Below are positions 24,162 to 32,499 of a stretch of DNA of 64,000 bases, piece after piece; position 1 is the stretch's first letter, and every line of letters begins with the position of its first letter. Under the pieces are notes generated by a model that was not told where the DNA came from, made no database searches, and was given only the letters and a program-made list of their open reading frames with translations. The DNA lies in contig NZ_JABFCZ010000005.1 of assembly GCF_014692675.1 (NCBI RefSeq), positions 62,001-126,000 of the forward strand, in the 5' to 3' direction. A program made the position numbers and the translations under genes. Origin of the DNA: Roseibium aggregatum (GTDB taxonomy: Bacteria; Pseudomonadota; Alphaproteobacteria; Rhizobiales; Stappiaceae).

Positions 24162-25136
24162 ATGAAAACCTGTATGAAGATTGTGGGAGCCGGCCTGCTG
24201 GCATCCGCCTTGTCTGCAGCGAGCGCCTACGCCCAGGTGGTCACGATCGCGACGGGCGCGCAAGGGTCCTTGGCCTATAACTCCGGCCAGGCGGTTGCGA
24301 AGGTCGCCAATGATGCCGGGATCACGGCACGAACCCAGCCGCTTGTCGGCTATCTGCCTCTGATCAATTCCGGCGAAGTCGACTTCGGCTTTTCCAATGG
24401 CGTTGAAGCCGAATACGCGTTTTCGGGAACCGGCAACTACGACCGCAAAAACCCCAATATGCGTCTGGTGGGGGTCATGTTTCCGCTCACCACCGGCTTG
24501 ATGGCGCCCTGCGATCTCGGTCTTAAGACCATTGCCGATGTGAAGGCGAAGGCTTCCGACCTGCGGATCGCATCGGAATACACGTCTTCCACCATCATTC
24601 CGTTCTACATCGCCGGCGGTCTTGCCAATGCCGGTCTGACCTACGACGACTTCAAGAAGGTTCCGGTCGCCAGCTTCGTGGCCGGCATCAACGCGCTCGG
24701 CGACGGCCTGGTGGATATCGCGCTCGTCAGCCTGAATTCCGGTGCCGGACAGCAGGCAGCGGTCAAGCTGAAGTCCCGTGGCGGCCTATGCTATATCTCG
24801 CAGGATAATTCGGAAGCCGGTATTGCCGCCTTCAAGAAGTATCTGCCGGCCGGGGATATTGTCTCGCTGAAGCAGAACGAGAAGATCAACGGTCTTCAGG
24901 ACAGCGGCGCCAACATCATGCGGATCCCGTGGATGATGCTGACCAATGCCGACGTCAGTGATGATCTCGTCTACAAGATGACCAAGGCAATTGCCGAACA
25001 CAAGGACGCCCTGAAGGCGTCGTTCGGTGCGTTCGCCAGGGCAGACCTGCAGACGATGGCGCCGGCCAACATGGTTCCCTACCATCCGGGCGCCATTCGC
25101 TATTTCGAGGAAGCCGGCGTCAAGGTCGGTAACTGA
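24162..25136 (+). CDS. TAXI-family TRAP transporter solute-binding protein
   Basis: A 324-residue secreted protein with a Sec signal peptide (about 1-24, ending ASAYA). The mature start VVTIATGAQGSLAYNSGQAVAKVAN is the TAXI signature. It captures the ligand in the periplasm and delivers it to the TRAP permease encoded 39 bases upstream. TAXI ligands often are glutamate or 2-oxoacids, but the ligand here cannot be read from sequence. A GGGAGGAATAA ribosome-binding site precedes the ATG. A perfect 10-bp hairpin follows the stop. Confidence 0.9.
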   Translation: MKTCMKIVGAGLLASALSAASAYAQVVTIATGAQGSLAYNSGQAVAKVANDAGITARTQPLVGYLPLINSGEVDFGFSNGVEAEYAFSGTGNYDRKNPNMRLVGVMFPLTTGLMAPCDLGLKTIADVKAKASDLRIASEYTSSTIIPFYIAGGLANAGLTYDDFKKVPVASFVAGINALGDGLVDIALVSLNSGAGQQAAVKLKSRGGLCYISQDNSEAGIAAFKKYLPAGDIVSLKQNEKINGLQDSGANIMRIPWMMLTNADVSDDLVYKMTKAIAEHKDALKASFGAFARADLQTMAPANMVPYHPGAIRYFEEAGVKVGN

Positions 25137-25144
25137 TATTTTGC

Positions 25145-25168
25145 GGCGCCGCCCGAACGGGCGGCGCC
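25145..25168 (+). terminator. Hairpin after the TAXI gene
   Basis: GGCGCCGCCC, loop GAAC, GGGCGGCGCC: a perfect 10-bp GC stem eight bases after the stop codon. The downstream sequence CATTCATAACTT has few T residues, so it may protect the 3' end and reduce read-through into the hydrolase gene rather than fully terminate. Confidence 0.6.
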
Positions 25169-25208
25169 CATTCATAACTTGAACTCTCGCAATCTGGAGT
25201 GATTTGAA

Positions 25209-25865
25209 ATGATGAGGCAACTGACTGCAGCCGACGGACATTCGTTCGATTGCTGGTTTGAACCGGCACAGGGGACATGCCGCGGAGGTCTCGTTATTCT
25301 CCAGGAAATTTTCGGCGTGACCGATCAGTTGAAAGGCGTTGCGGCGCGCTATGCAAAGCTCGGCTATGAGGTCGCGATTCCGGCCCTGTTCGACCGGAAG
25401 GAAAAGGGGGCCGTGATCCCCTTCGATCAGGCGACACGCGGCCGGGACCTGATGCTTTCAATCGATATGGCCGACTGTATCGCCGATGCGGCGGCTGCCG
25501 TGGACGCTTTGAAGGAAAACGGCGGAAAGGTCGCCGTCATGGGCTTTTGCTGGGGCGGTGGCCTTGCTCTGCGTGCGGCCCAGAAGCTGGATATCGCCGG
25601 TGGGATTTCCTTTTACGGCACCCGTTTGAAACAATATCTGGATTGCCCCCTGAAGGCGCCAATGCAGGGCCATTTCGGCACCACGGACGACCACACGCCC
25701 GCCGACCTTCTGGAAGAAGTCAAAGCCTATCTGCCGGACTTCGAAATGTACATGTACGAAGCCGGCCATGCCTTTGCGAACGATGCCCGGGCGACCTACG
25801 TCGCGGATGCGGCAGAACTGGCCCACCAGCGGACGGAGGCCTTTCTGGCAAAGGTATTGGGCTGA
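25209..25865 (+). CDS. Dienelactone hydrolase family protein
   Basis: A 218-residue alpha/beta hydrolase of the carboxymethylenebutenolidase (DLH) family. The conserved Glu of LQEIFGV, the nucleophile Cys in GFCWGGG, Asp in GTTDDHTP and His in EAGHAF form the family's Cys-Asp-His triad. Dienelactone hydrolases open lactone rings in aromatic degradation, but most genomic members act on unknown esters. It lies 72 bases after the TAXI gene, past a strong hairpin, and may or may not share that transcript. A second ATG follows the first directly. A U-tracted terminator lies about 80 bases after its stop. Confidence 0.85.
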   Translation: MMRQLTAADGHSFDCWFEPAQGTCRGGLVILQEIFGVTDQLKGVAARYAKLGYEVAIPALFDRKEKGAVIPFDQATRGRDLMLSIDMADCIADAAAAVDALKENGGKVAVMGFCWGGGLALRAAQKLDIAGGISFYGTRLKQYLDCPLKAPMQGHFGTTDDHTPADLLEEVKAYLPDFEMYMYEAGHAFANDARATYVADAAELAHQRTEAFLAKVLG

Positions 25866-25946
25866 GAAGACCCGGTCTCTTTTCCTGAACGAGATACGGA
25901 CGCCGTCATCCCTTGAACAGGGGGAAGCGGACCTGACGGCTTCGAG

Positions 25947-25980
25947 GAGGGCGGGACACCCCGCCCTCAATCTTTTTGGG
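25947..25980 (+). terminator. Rho-independent terminator of the hydrolase gene
   Basis: GAGGGCGGG pairs with CCCGCCCTC (25960-25968) around ACAC, followed by AATCTTTTTGGG. It overlaps the last codons of the histidine kinase gene, which is encoded on the opposite strand. Confidence 0.8.
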
Positions 25981-27355
25981 TAGGTACGTCTCTTTTCAGG
26001 GTCAGCTTGAAGCAGGTCCCTGTCTCCACGGGAACAGGTTCGACGGTACCGCCGTGCTGGCCCATGATTTCCCGCACGATCGGCAATCCCAGACCGCTGC
26101 CTTCGCCGCCGCTGAGCTGGCCGAACCGTTCGAATGCAACGGACAGGTTCTCAGTATCGAGACTGTTGCCGTCATTCCTCACCAGAAACGAAACGGTTTC
26201 CTTGTCGGCCTCGACCTGGACCTCGACGGTCGTCAGCCCGGGACCGGAATGGGTCAAGGCATTGTCGATCAGATTTTGCAGCGCTTCGGACAGCATGAGC
26301 GGATCCGCCAGGATCATGGCGCCACCGGACTGGTCATCAAACACGAGTTCGGCATCGCGGTCGAATATCGCCTTGGCATTCCGGGTGCACACCTCCCGGG
26401 CGAGATCGGCGGCGGCGATTTCCTCAAAGTTTCTGGGACCGGCCGGATCCCTGGCCCGTTCATAGGACAGAAGCTGCTGGGTCAGCCGGCTGGCATGGCG
26501 GGCGGCCTCGACCACCTCTGTCGTTCTTTCCCGCCGGTCCGTGTCGGTTTTCGCATCCCGCGCGGCCGTTGCCATTGTCAGGATGGAGGCGATCGGATTG
26601 CGCATCTGATGGGCGGCGTTCGAGATGAACACGTCTCGGGAGGCAATGGCCTTTGACACTTCCCCGAAGAGGTTGTTGAGCGTCTGCACGACGCCCGACA
26701 CCTCCGGTGGAACAGGCCGGCGAATGATGCTCATGTCCTTCGGTGATCGGATGGCGATCGCATCCTGCAGTTCCAGCAAGGGTTTCAGTCCGAGATTGAT
26801 CCCGAACCAGACGACCCCGGCCACCGTCAGGATCAGGGAGCCCATCAGGAGAGCGGCCCGCACCGCCAGGTTTCGCGCAAAGGCCTCGCGCGCCGCCTTG
26901 TTCTGCCAGACCGTCACGGTTGCAAAACCGGATACGCCACCGACGTTCAGGTACTCCGTCAGTCGGGCGACGCGAACGCCTTCGTGCCGGTAGGTACCTT
27001 CAAAAAGCACCGGAAAATCCGCCTTGTCGCGAATGTCCTTTGGCGCCGCGGGCGGATAGGCGTAGCCGGTCACGAAGACGCCATCGGGTCCAGTCACATG
27101 GTAAAACAGCTTTCCGCCGCCACTGGAATCCCGCAAAAGGTCCAGCGTTGTTTCCGACAGGGCGTCGCCTTCCTTGATGACCACGTCGCGGGAAATCGCC
27201 ATGGTGACGGCAACGAGGGTCCGGTCGAACAGGGCTTCCGACGTTGCCCGGGCTGCCTTGAAGCGCCAGTAGCCCGCAATCAGGGAAATGATGATCAGCG
27301 GCACGAGGATGAGAACCATCAGCCGGATCCGGAGGGACGTCGCCTGGGTGATCAT
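25967..27355 (-). CDS. tctE: Sensor histidine kinase, TctE-like
   Basis: A 462-residue kinase. Transmembrane helix 1 (about 11-29) and helix 2 (about 165-187) frame a periplasmic two-component sensor domain of the 2CSK type. The H-box has His249 in NAAHQMRNPIASI, then an N-box NLIDNALTHSG and G-boxes GEGSGLGLPIV. It pairs with the response regulator whose stop overlaps its start by four bases. Both are divergent from tctC, the usual arrangement for TctD/TctE control of tricarboxylate uptake. The start at 27355 was chosen because it begins just before the first membrane helix; upstream residues overlap the regulator gene. Confidence 0.85.
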   Translation of the reverse strand: MITQATSLRIRLMVLILVPLIIISLIAGYWRFKAARATSEALFDRTLVAVTMAISRDVVIKEGDALSETTLDLLRDSSGGGKLFYHVTGPDGVFVTGYAYPPAAPKDIRDKADFPVLFEGTYRHEGVRVARLTEYLNVGGVSGFATVTVWQNKAAREAFARNLAVRAALLMGSLILTVAGVVWFGINLGLKPLLELQDAIAIRSPKDMSIIRRPVPPEVSGVVQTLNNLFGEVSKAIASRDVFISNAAHQMRNPIASILTMATAARDAKTDTDRRERTTEVVEAARHASRLTQQLLSYERARDPAGPRNFEEIAAADLAREVCTRNAKAIFDRDAELVFDDQSGGAMILADPLMLSEALQNLIDNALTHSGPGLTTVEVQVEADKETVSFLVRNDGNSLDTENLSVAFERFGQLSGGEGSGLGLPIVREIMGQHGGTVEPVPVETGTCFKLTLKRDVPTQKD

Positions 27356-28023
27356 TCTTCTTCTTCGAAATAATATCCCAGACCGCGGGCGGTGCGGATC
27401 TTCAGCCCGTGACCTTCCAGCCGCTTTCGCAGGCGGGAAATGTAGATTTCGATGACTTTCTCCTCGATTTCCGTACCAAGCCCGTAAACGTGGTCGGCGA
27501 GGGTGCGCTTTGGCACCAGTTGGCCGCGCCGGTCGATCAGGCACTCCAGGACGGCCAGTTCGCGCCTCGGCAACTCCATGGCCGCGCCATCGCGGAAAAG
27601 CCGTCGGGCGCCGCGATCGAACTGGAGTTTGCCGACCTTGATCGGCGCGCCGCCATCTGTATTGCGGCGGCGGGCGAGGGCGCGCACCCGAGCTTCCAGT
27701 TCCTCCGCCTCGAACGGTTTGACGAGATAATCGTCCGCACCGAGATCAAGACCGGTCACGCGGTCCTTGGTTTCGCCGCGGGCCGTCAGAAGAAGGACCG
27801 GAGTATTGTCGCCTCGGCCGCGCAGGTTCTTCAGGACTTCCAACCCGTCCTTGCCGGGAAGGTTGATGTCGAGAATCACCAGATCGGCGCCCTCATCTGC
27901 AAGAAAGGAATCTCCATCCGATCCGTCATGCAGGAGATCCACCGCATGGCCGATATCCTTCAGGCGGTGGCTCAGCCCGCGCGCAAGCGTCTTGTTGTCT
28001 TCGATTATGACGATCCGCATCAT
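27352..28023 (-). CDS. tctD: OmpR-family response regulator, TctD-like
   Basis: A 223-residue regulator: receiver domain (1-120) with phospho-Asp52 (LVILDINLPGKDG) and the conserved Lys in DYLVKPF, then an OmpR/PhoB winged helix (about 125-220, RRELAVLECL, YISRLRKRL). It should activate the divergent tctC-tctAB genes when the kinase detects substrate. Two ATG codons are adjacent (28023 and 28020) with no strong ribosome-binding site. A longer reading frame to 28104 is not supported. Direct repeats suited to this class of regulator start 15 bases upstream. Confidence 0.87.
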   Translation of the reverse strand: MMRIVIIEDNKTLARGLSHRLKDIGHAVDLLHDGSDGDSFLADEGADLVILDINLPGKDGLEVLKNLRGRGDNTPVLLLTARGETKDRVTGLDLGADDYLVKPFEAEELEARVRALARRRNTDGGAPIKVGKLQFDRGARRLFRDGAAMELPRRELAVLECLIDRRGQLVPKRTLADHVYGLGTEIEEKVIEIYISRLRKRLEGHGLKIRTARGLGYYFEEEE

Positions 28024-28037
28024 TTTCTGTCGTGTGT

Positions 28038-28058
28038 TGAAAGCTTGCTGAAAGCTTG
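28038..28058. promoter_or_regulatory. Direct-repeat operator for the TctD-like regulator
   Basis: TGAAAGCTTG occurs twice, at 28038 and 28049, exactly 11 bases apart. Tandem repeats at 11-base spacing are the binding mode of OmpR/PhoB-family regulators. The site lies between tctD and tctC and could serve both. Confidence 0.6.
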
Positions 28059-28110
28059 GACTGTTAGAGACATGATCGCAACAGGATTGAAAAACCTGAT
28101 GCAATAAATG

Positions 28111-28134
28111 CGATGGGCGAAAACATCGCCATCG
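28111..28134 (+). other. Hairpin in the tctC leader
   Basis: CGATGGGCGA pairs with TCGCCATCG around AAACA, with one bulged G. It lies about 35 bases before the tctC start and upstream of its GGGAGGAA ribosome-binding site. It may stabilise the 5' end of the mRNA. Confidence 0.4.
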
Positions 28135-28168
28135 AAATCAGAATTTCAAAGGCATTCGGGAGGAAATA

Positions 28169-29269
28169 ATGCCTGTATTTACCAAAATCGCCCGAAGTGT
28201 GTCCGCTGGTCTGCTGGCTGGTGTCGCCGCATTGGCGCTGAATACATCTGCCCAGGCTGAAGTGGATCTGGCCGGCAAAACCGTCGAATTCGTCATTCCG
28301 TTTTCCGAATCCGGCGGGTCTGCCCGTTGGGCAAACTTCTTTGCGCCGCTTCTGAGCGAGGCGCTTCCGGGCAATCCGACCGTGGTCGTTCGCTATCGTC
28401 CGGGGGCCGGTTCCACCAAGGGCGCGAACTGGTTCCAGGATCAGGATACCGCTGACGGCACGCTGATCTTCGGCTCTTCCGGGTCCACCCAGTTCCCGTA
28501 TCTGCTCGGCGATCCGCGCGTGAAGTACGAATACAAGGACTGGCAGGTGGTTCTTGCCTCCGGCGTCGGCGGCGTTGCCTATCTGCCGCCGGACATTGCC
28601 AAGAAGTTCGACGGTGACGCCGATGACCTGAAGGACATCGACTTCATCTGGGGCAGCCAGGGCGCAACCCGCCTCGACCTCGTTCCGAACCTGGCCTGGA
28701 AGATGCTCGGCATGAAGGTCGAGCCGGTGTTCGGCATCAAGGGTCGCGGCGACGGTCGCCTGATGTTCGAGCGTGGCGAAGCCAACATCGATTACCAGAC
28801 ATCTCCGGCTTACCTGAAAAGCGTCGTGCCGATGGTCGAAGCGGGCCGTGCGGTTCCGATGATGACCTGGGGCGCCCTCGACGACGATGGTAACATCGTC
28901 CGCGATCCGACCTTCCCCGACATTCTGACCTTCAAGGAAGTCTGCGAAGCAACGGCCGGCTGCGAGACCAGCGGAGATGCCTGGGAAGCCTGGAAAGCCT
29001 TCTTCATTGCCGGCTTCCCGGCCCAGAAGATGGTCTTCCTGCCGAAGGCGGCCCCTCAGGACGTCGTCGATACCTACACCAAGGCGTTCAACGACATCAT
29101 TGCCCGCCCGGACTTTAAGAAACTGGCGGAAACGACACTGGGCGACTACCCGCAGATGACCGGCAAGGCCGCGAAAAAGGCGAAGGGGCTCGCAACCGAA
29201 GTGCCCGATTCCGCCAAGGCTTATGTCGTGAGGTGGCTTGAAGACGACTACGGCGTGAAGCTGAAGTAG
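28169..29269 (+). CDS. tctC: Tripartite tricarboxylate transporter binding protein, TctC family
   Basis: A 366-residue secreted protein with a signal peptide (cleavage after AQA, about residue 30) and the TctC-type start VDLAGKTVEFVIPFSESGGSARWANFF, a variant of the family P-GG-D motif with Ala-Arg in place of the common Asp. It binds a di- or tricarboxylate in the periplasm and passes it to the TctA-TctB fusion. It is long for the family (usually about 325). GGGAGGAAATA precedes the ATG. A hairpin with a U-rich tail separates it from tctA, so it is probably made in excess over the permease. Confidence 0.83.
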   Translation: MPVFTKIARSVSAGLLAGVAALALNTSAQAEVDLAGKTVEFVIPFSESGGSARWANFFAPLLSEALPGNPTVVVRYRPGAGSTKGANWFQDQDTADGTLIFGSSGSTQFPYLLGDPRVKYEYKDWQVVLASGVGGVAYLPPDIAKKFDGDADDLKDIDFIWGSQGATRLDLVPNLAWKMLGMKVEPVFGIKGRGDGRLMFERGEANIDYQTSPAYLKSVVPMVEAGRAVPMMTWGALDDDGNIVRDPTFPDILTFKEVCEATAGCETSGDAWEAWKAFFIAGFPAQKMVFLPKAAPQDVVDTYTKAFNDIIARPDFKKLAETTLGDYPQMTGKAAKKAKGLATEVPDSAKAYVVRWLEDDYGVKLK

Positions 29270-29279
29270 GACCAAGTCC

Positions 29280-29318
29280 GCCGGTTCCGCGTCAACCGCG
29301 GGGCCGGCTTATTCTTTT
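29280..29318 (+). terminator. Attenuating hairpin between tctC and the tctA-tctB fusion
   Basis: GCCGG and CCGCG (29280-29291) pair with CGCGG and CCGGC (up to 29308) with a small TT/GG internal mismatch, followed by TTATTCTTTT. A partial terminator here would raise binding protein over permease. Confidence 0.55.
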
Positions 29319-29348
29319 ACCCATGCGCACACAATAAGCAGGCTTCCC

Positions 29349-31364
29349 ATGGACCTGATAGGCACAGCCTTGCCTGCGCTCGGCGAGGCATTTTCCCTCA
29401 TTTTGCAGCCCCACCACCTTTTGTTCCTTGCAATGGGCGTTTTGTTGGGGCTTTCCGTCGGCGTGTTTCCAGGCCTTGGCGGCATTGCCGGCCTGAGTCT
29501 GGTCCTGCCGTTCATGTTCGGCATGGATCCTGTTTCGGGGCTGGCGCTCATGGTCGGTCTTGTGGCCGTGGTGCCGACGTCGGACACGTTCGCCTCCGTG
29601 CTTCTCGGCATCCCCGGCTCGACGGCGAGCCAGGCAACCGTGCTCGACGGCTTTCCGCTGGCCAAGAAAGGCGAGGCGGCACGTGCCCTGTCGGCAGCGT
29701 TCATCTCCTCGCTCTTCGGCGGGTTGTTCGGCGCCTGCGTCCTGACCCTGTTCATCCTGATCGCACGCCCGTTGATCCTCGCTTTCGGTCTGCCCGAAAT
29801 GCTCATGATCACGCTTTTGGGCCTTTCCATGGTGGCCATTCTGGCCGGTCGCATTGCGCTCAAGGGTGTGGTTGCGGCGGGCCTGGGTCTGATGATCGGA
29901 ACGATCGGCGAGGCGGGAGCCGGCGGGTCGTTGCGCATGTCGACCTATGACATTCCCTATCTGACCGACGGCCTGTCCCTCGTCATCGTCGGTCTCGGCA
30001 TCTTCGCCGTGCCGGAAATCGTTGCGTTGCTGCGGCAGGACCAGGCAATTTCGGATACCGGCAGTCTCGGCAAGGGCTGGATGCACGGCATCCGGGACTG
30101 GTGGCAGAATATCTGGCTGTCCATCCGCAGCGCCACGATCGGCGTTATCGTCGGTGTTATCCCGGGTCTCGGCGGGTCGGTGGTCGACTGGATCGCCTAC
30201 GGCTTTACCGTCCAGACCTCCCGCGACAAATCCCAATTCGGCAAGGGCGACATTCGCGGCGTCATCGGGCCGGAATCCTCCAACAATGCCAAGGAGGGGG
30301 GCGGTCTCGTGCCGACCCTTATCTTCGGCATCCCCGGTTCCGGCAGCATGGCTGTCTTCATCGGCGGCCTCGCGCTGCTCGGTTATGACGCCGGTCCGCA
30401 GATGGTGCGTTATGAACTCGATCTGACCTACACGATCGTCTGGTCGCTGGCCCTTGCCAATGTGCTCGGCGCCGGTCTCTGCATCGCACTTTCCGGACAG
30501 ATCGCCAAGCTGACCACCATTCGCTTCACGCTTCTTGCGCCGTTCCTGTTCATGGTGATCGCGTTCGCGGCCTTCCAGTCCCGGCAGTCTCTCGGCGACC
30601 TGGCGACCTTGATGGCCGTCGGTGTCCTCGGCATTTTCCTGCGCCGCTTCGACTGGCCGCGGCCGGCGTTCCTGATCGGTTTCGTTCTGTCCCGTCAGGC
30701 GGAGAACTTCACCAATATGGCCAACCAGGTCGCCGGTGCGAAATTCCATCAGGGCTTTACCGTCGGACTGGAATATATCGCATCGCCGATCGTGCTGGTC
30801 ATTCTTGCGCTGACGATCGTGTCCGTGGTTGCCGGCATCCGCCAGGCGAAACACATCATGGGCTCCGCGGAATGGGCGGCCGGCTCCAAGCGCGCGCCGT
30901 TCATCTTCCTGCTGTGCATCACCGCCTATCTGATCGTTGCCTGGTACAATGCCTGGAGCATCGACCTCATGAGCGACAAGATCTTCCCGCTCACCGTCGG
31001 TACAGTCACGCTGCTGGGATGTTTCGTGCTCATCGCAAGGATGATGCTGTTGCCCGAAACGGACGGCATCTTTGCCGATATCGAACGGGTCAAAGGCGAC
31101 GATGCCGCTCCGCACGGATTGTGGACGACCCTGGCATGGTTTGCGTTCCTGCTGCTGCTGTCATCGCTTCTGGGCTTCATTCTCGCCCTGTCGATCTTCT
31201 TCCTCGCGTTCTTCCGCATCAGAGCCCGGGTTTCCTGGCTGAAGACGATCATTTTCAGCGTGTGCGGCATCGGCTTCATCTGCTTCCTTGGCGGCATCCT
31301 CGGGCGCGATTTTCCCGCCGGACTGCTGCAGGAATTCTTCAAGCTTCCGTGGCCCCTCACATGA
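29349..31364 (+). CDS. Tricarboxylate transporter permease, TctA-TctB fusion
   Basis: A 671-residue membrane protein. Residues 1 to about 500 are TctA, with the two family loops FPGLGGIAGLSLVLPF and IPGLGGSVVDWIAYG and about 11 membrane helices. Residues about 525-670 match the four-helix small subunit TctB (FIFLLCITAYLIVAWYNAWS and WTTLAWFAFLLLLSSLLGF). The fusion explains why no separate tctB lies between tctC and tctA. It should import the TctC ligand with protons or sodium. Downstream enzymes (28 and about 1,100 bases later) probably process the substrate. Confidence 0.88.
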   Translation: MDLIGTALPALGEAFSLILQPHHLLFLAMGVLLGLSVGVFPGLGGIAGLSLVLPFMFGMDPVSGLALMVGLVAVVPTSDTFASVLLGIPGSTASQATVLDGFPLAKKGEAARALSAAFISSLFGGLFGACVLTLFILIARPLILAFGLPEMLMITLLGLSMVAILAGRIALKGVVAAGLGLMIGTIGEAGAGGSLRMSTYDIPYLTDGLSLVIVGLGIFAVPEIVALLRQDQAISDTGSLGKGWMHGIRDWWQNIWLSIRSATIGVIVGVIPGLGGSVVDWIAYGFTVQTSRDKSQFGKGDIRGVIGPESSNNAKEGGGLVPTLIFGIPGSGSMAVFIGGLALLGYDAGPQMVRYELDLTYTIVWSLALANVLGAGLCIALSGQIAKLTTIRFTLLAPFLFMVIAFAAFQSRQSLGDLATLMAVGVLGIFLRRFDWPRPAFLIGFVLSRQAENFTNMANQVAGAKFHQGFTVGLEYIASPIVLVILALTIVSVVAGIRQAKHIMGSAEWAAGSKRAPFIFLLCITAYLIVAWYNAWSIDLMSDKIFPLTVGTVTLLGCFVLIARMMLLPETDGIFADIERVKGDDAAPHGLWTTLAWFAFLLLLSSLLGFILALSIFFLAFFRIRARVSWLKTIIFSVCGIGFICFLGGILGRDFPAGLLQEFFKLPWPLT

Positions 31365-31391
31365 CCCGAAACAAAAAGACATGAGCCAATC

Positions 31392-32486
31392 ATGACCCAG
31401 ACTGCAATTCCCTTTCACTTTCTGCGCGGCGGCACATCGCGCGGACCCTACTTCCTGCGCTCCGATCTGCCGGCGGACGAGGCCACCCTGTCCGAAGTGC
31501 TGATCTCCGTCGTCGGGGCCGGCAACCCACGCAATATCGATGGTCTGGGCGGCGGCAATGCCGTGACGACCAAGGTTGCAATGCTCAGCCCCTCAAAGGA
31601 GCCGGAAGCCGATGTGGAGTATTTCTTTGCCCAGGTTTCGGTCGAGGAACGGCTCGTCGACTACGGTCCGACCTGCGGTAACATCCTCGTCGGCGTCGGT
31701 CCTGCCGCCATCGAAATGGGGCTGGTCAAGCCGACGGGAGACGAAACGCCGGTCAGGATCCGGGCGGTGAACACCGGAGCCCTGGTCGAAGCCATCGTCC
31801 AGACGCCCGGCGGCAAAGTGAACTATGACGGCGATGTCGCCATCGATGGCGTCCCAGGGACGGCCGCGCCCGTCGGCCTGAACTTCCTGGACGTCATCGG
31901 TTCCAAATGCGGAACGATGCTGCCGACAGGCAATGTTCGAGATGTTATCGATGGTATTGAAGTCACCTGCATCGATGTTGCAATGCCGATGATGATCGCT
32001 AGGGCCTCCGACTTCGGCCTGACAGGCTATGAAACCCAGGACGAATTGGACGCGAACACGGACCTGTTTGCGCGCATGGAAACGATCCGGCTGGAAGCCG
32101 GACGCCGCATGGGGCTGGGCGACGTCGCGAAATCGGTGACCCCGAAAATCGGTCTCCTGTCCAGGGCCCGGGAGGGAGGACATTTCTGCGCGCGCTACTT
32201 CATGCCGTGGAACACCCATCCGACCCTGGCGGTCACCGGATCCCAGTGTCTGGCCGCCTGCGCGCTTACGCCGGGAACGGTCGCCGAAGGTCTTGTGGAG
32301 CCGATCGGAGCCTCGCCGGCTGTCGTGCGGATCGAACATCCCATGGGGGTGATGGAGGTGACGGTGACCTTCAAGCGGGACGGAAACGACTTTCAGTTCA
32401 TCTCGGCCGGTGTCATCCGGACCGCGCGCCTGATTGCCCGTGGTGAGGTCATGGTGCCTGCAGCCATATATGCGCCTGGCCGATAG
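31392..32486 (+). CDS. PrpF/4-oxalomesaconate tautomerase family isomerase
   Basis: A 364-residue protein of the PrpF family, a two-fold diaminopimelate-epimerase-like fold. The start FHFLRGGTSRGPYF, the motif DYGPTCGNILVGVGP with a catalytic Cys, and the second half with SKCGTMLPTG are characteristic. Members move double bonds in aconitate, methylaconitate or 4-oxalomesaconate. Coupling with a Tct importer suggests it isomerises an imported unsaturated tricarboxylate such as an aconitate. The specific substrate is not readable from sequence. It is 14 bases before the ThDP enzyme and probably cotranscribed with it. Confidence 0.82.
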   Translation: MTQTAIPFHFLRGGTSRGPYFLRSDLPADEATLSEVLISVVGAGNPRNIDGLGGGNAVTTKVAMLSPSKEPEADVEYFFAQVSVEERLVDYGPTCGNILVGVGPAAIEMGLVKPTGDETPVRIRAVNTGALVEAIVQTPGGKVNYDGDVAIDGVPGTAAPVGLNFLDVIGSKCGTMLPTGNVRDVIDGIEVTCIDVAMPMMIARASDFGLTGYETQDELDANTDLFARMETIRLEAGRRMGLGDVAKSVTPKIGLLSRAREGGHFCARYFMPWNTHPTLAVTGSQCLAACALTPGTVAEGLVEPIGASPAVVRIEHPMGVMEVTVTFKRDGNDFQFISAGVIRTARLIARGEVMVPAAIYAPGR

Positions 32487-32499
32487 GAGGACCTGATCC

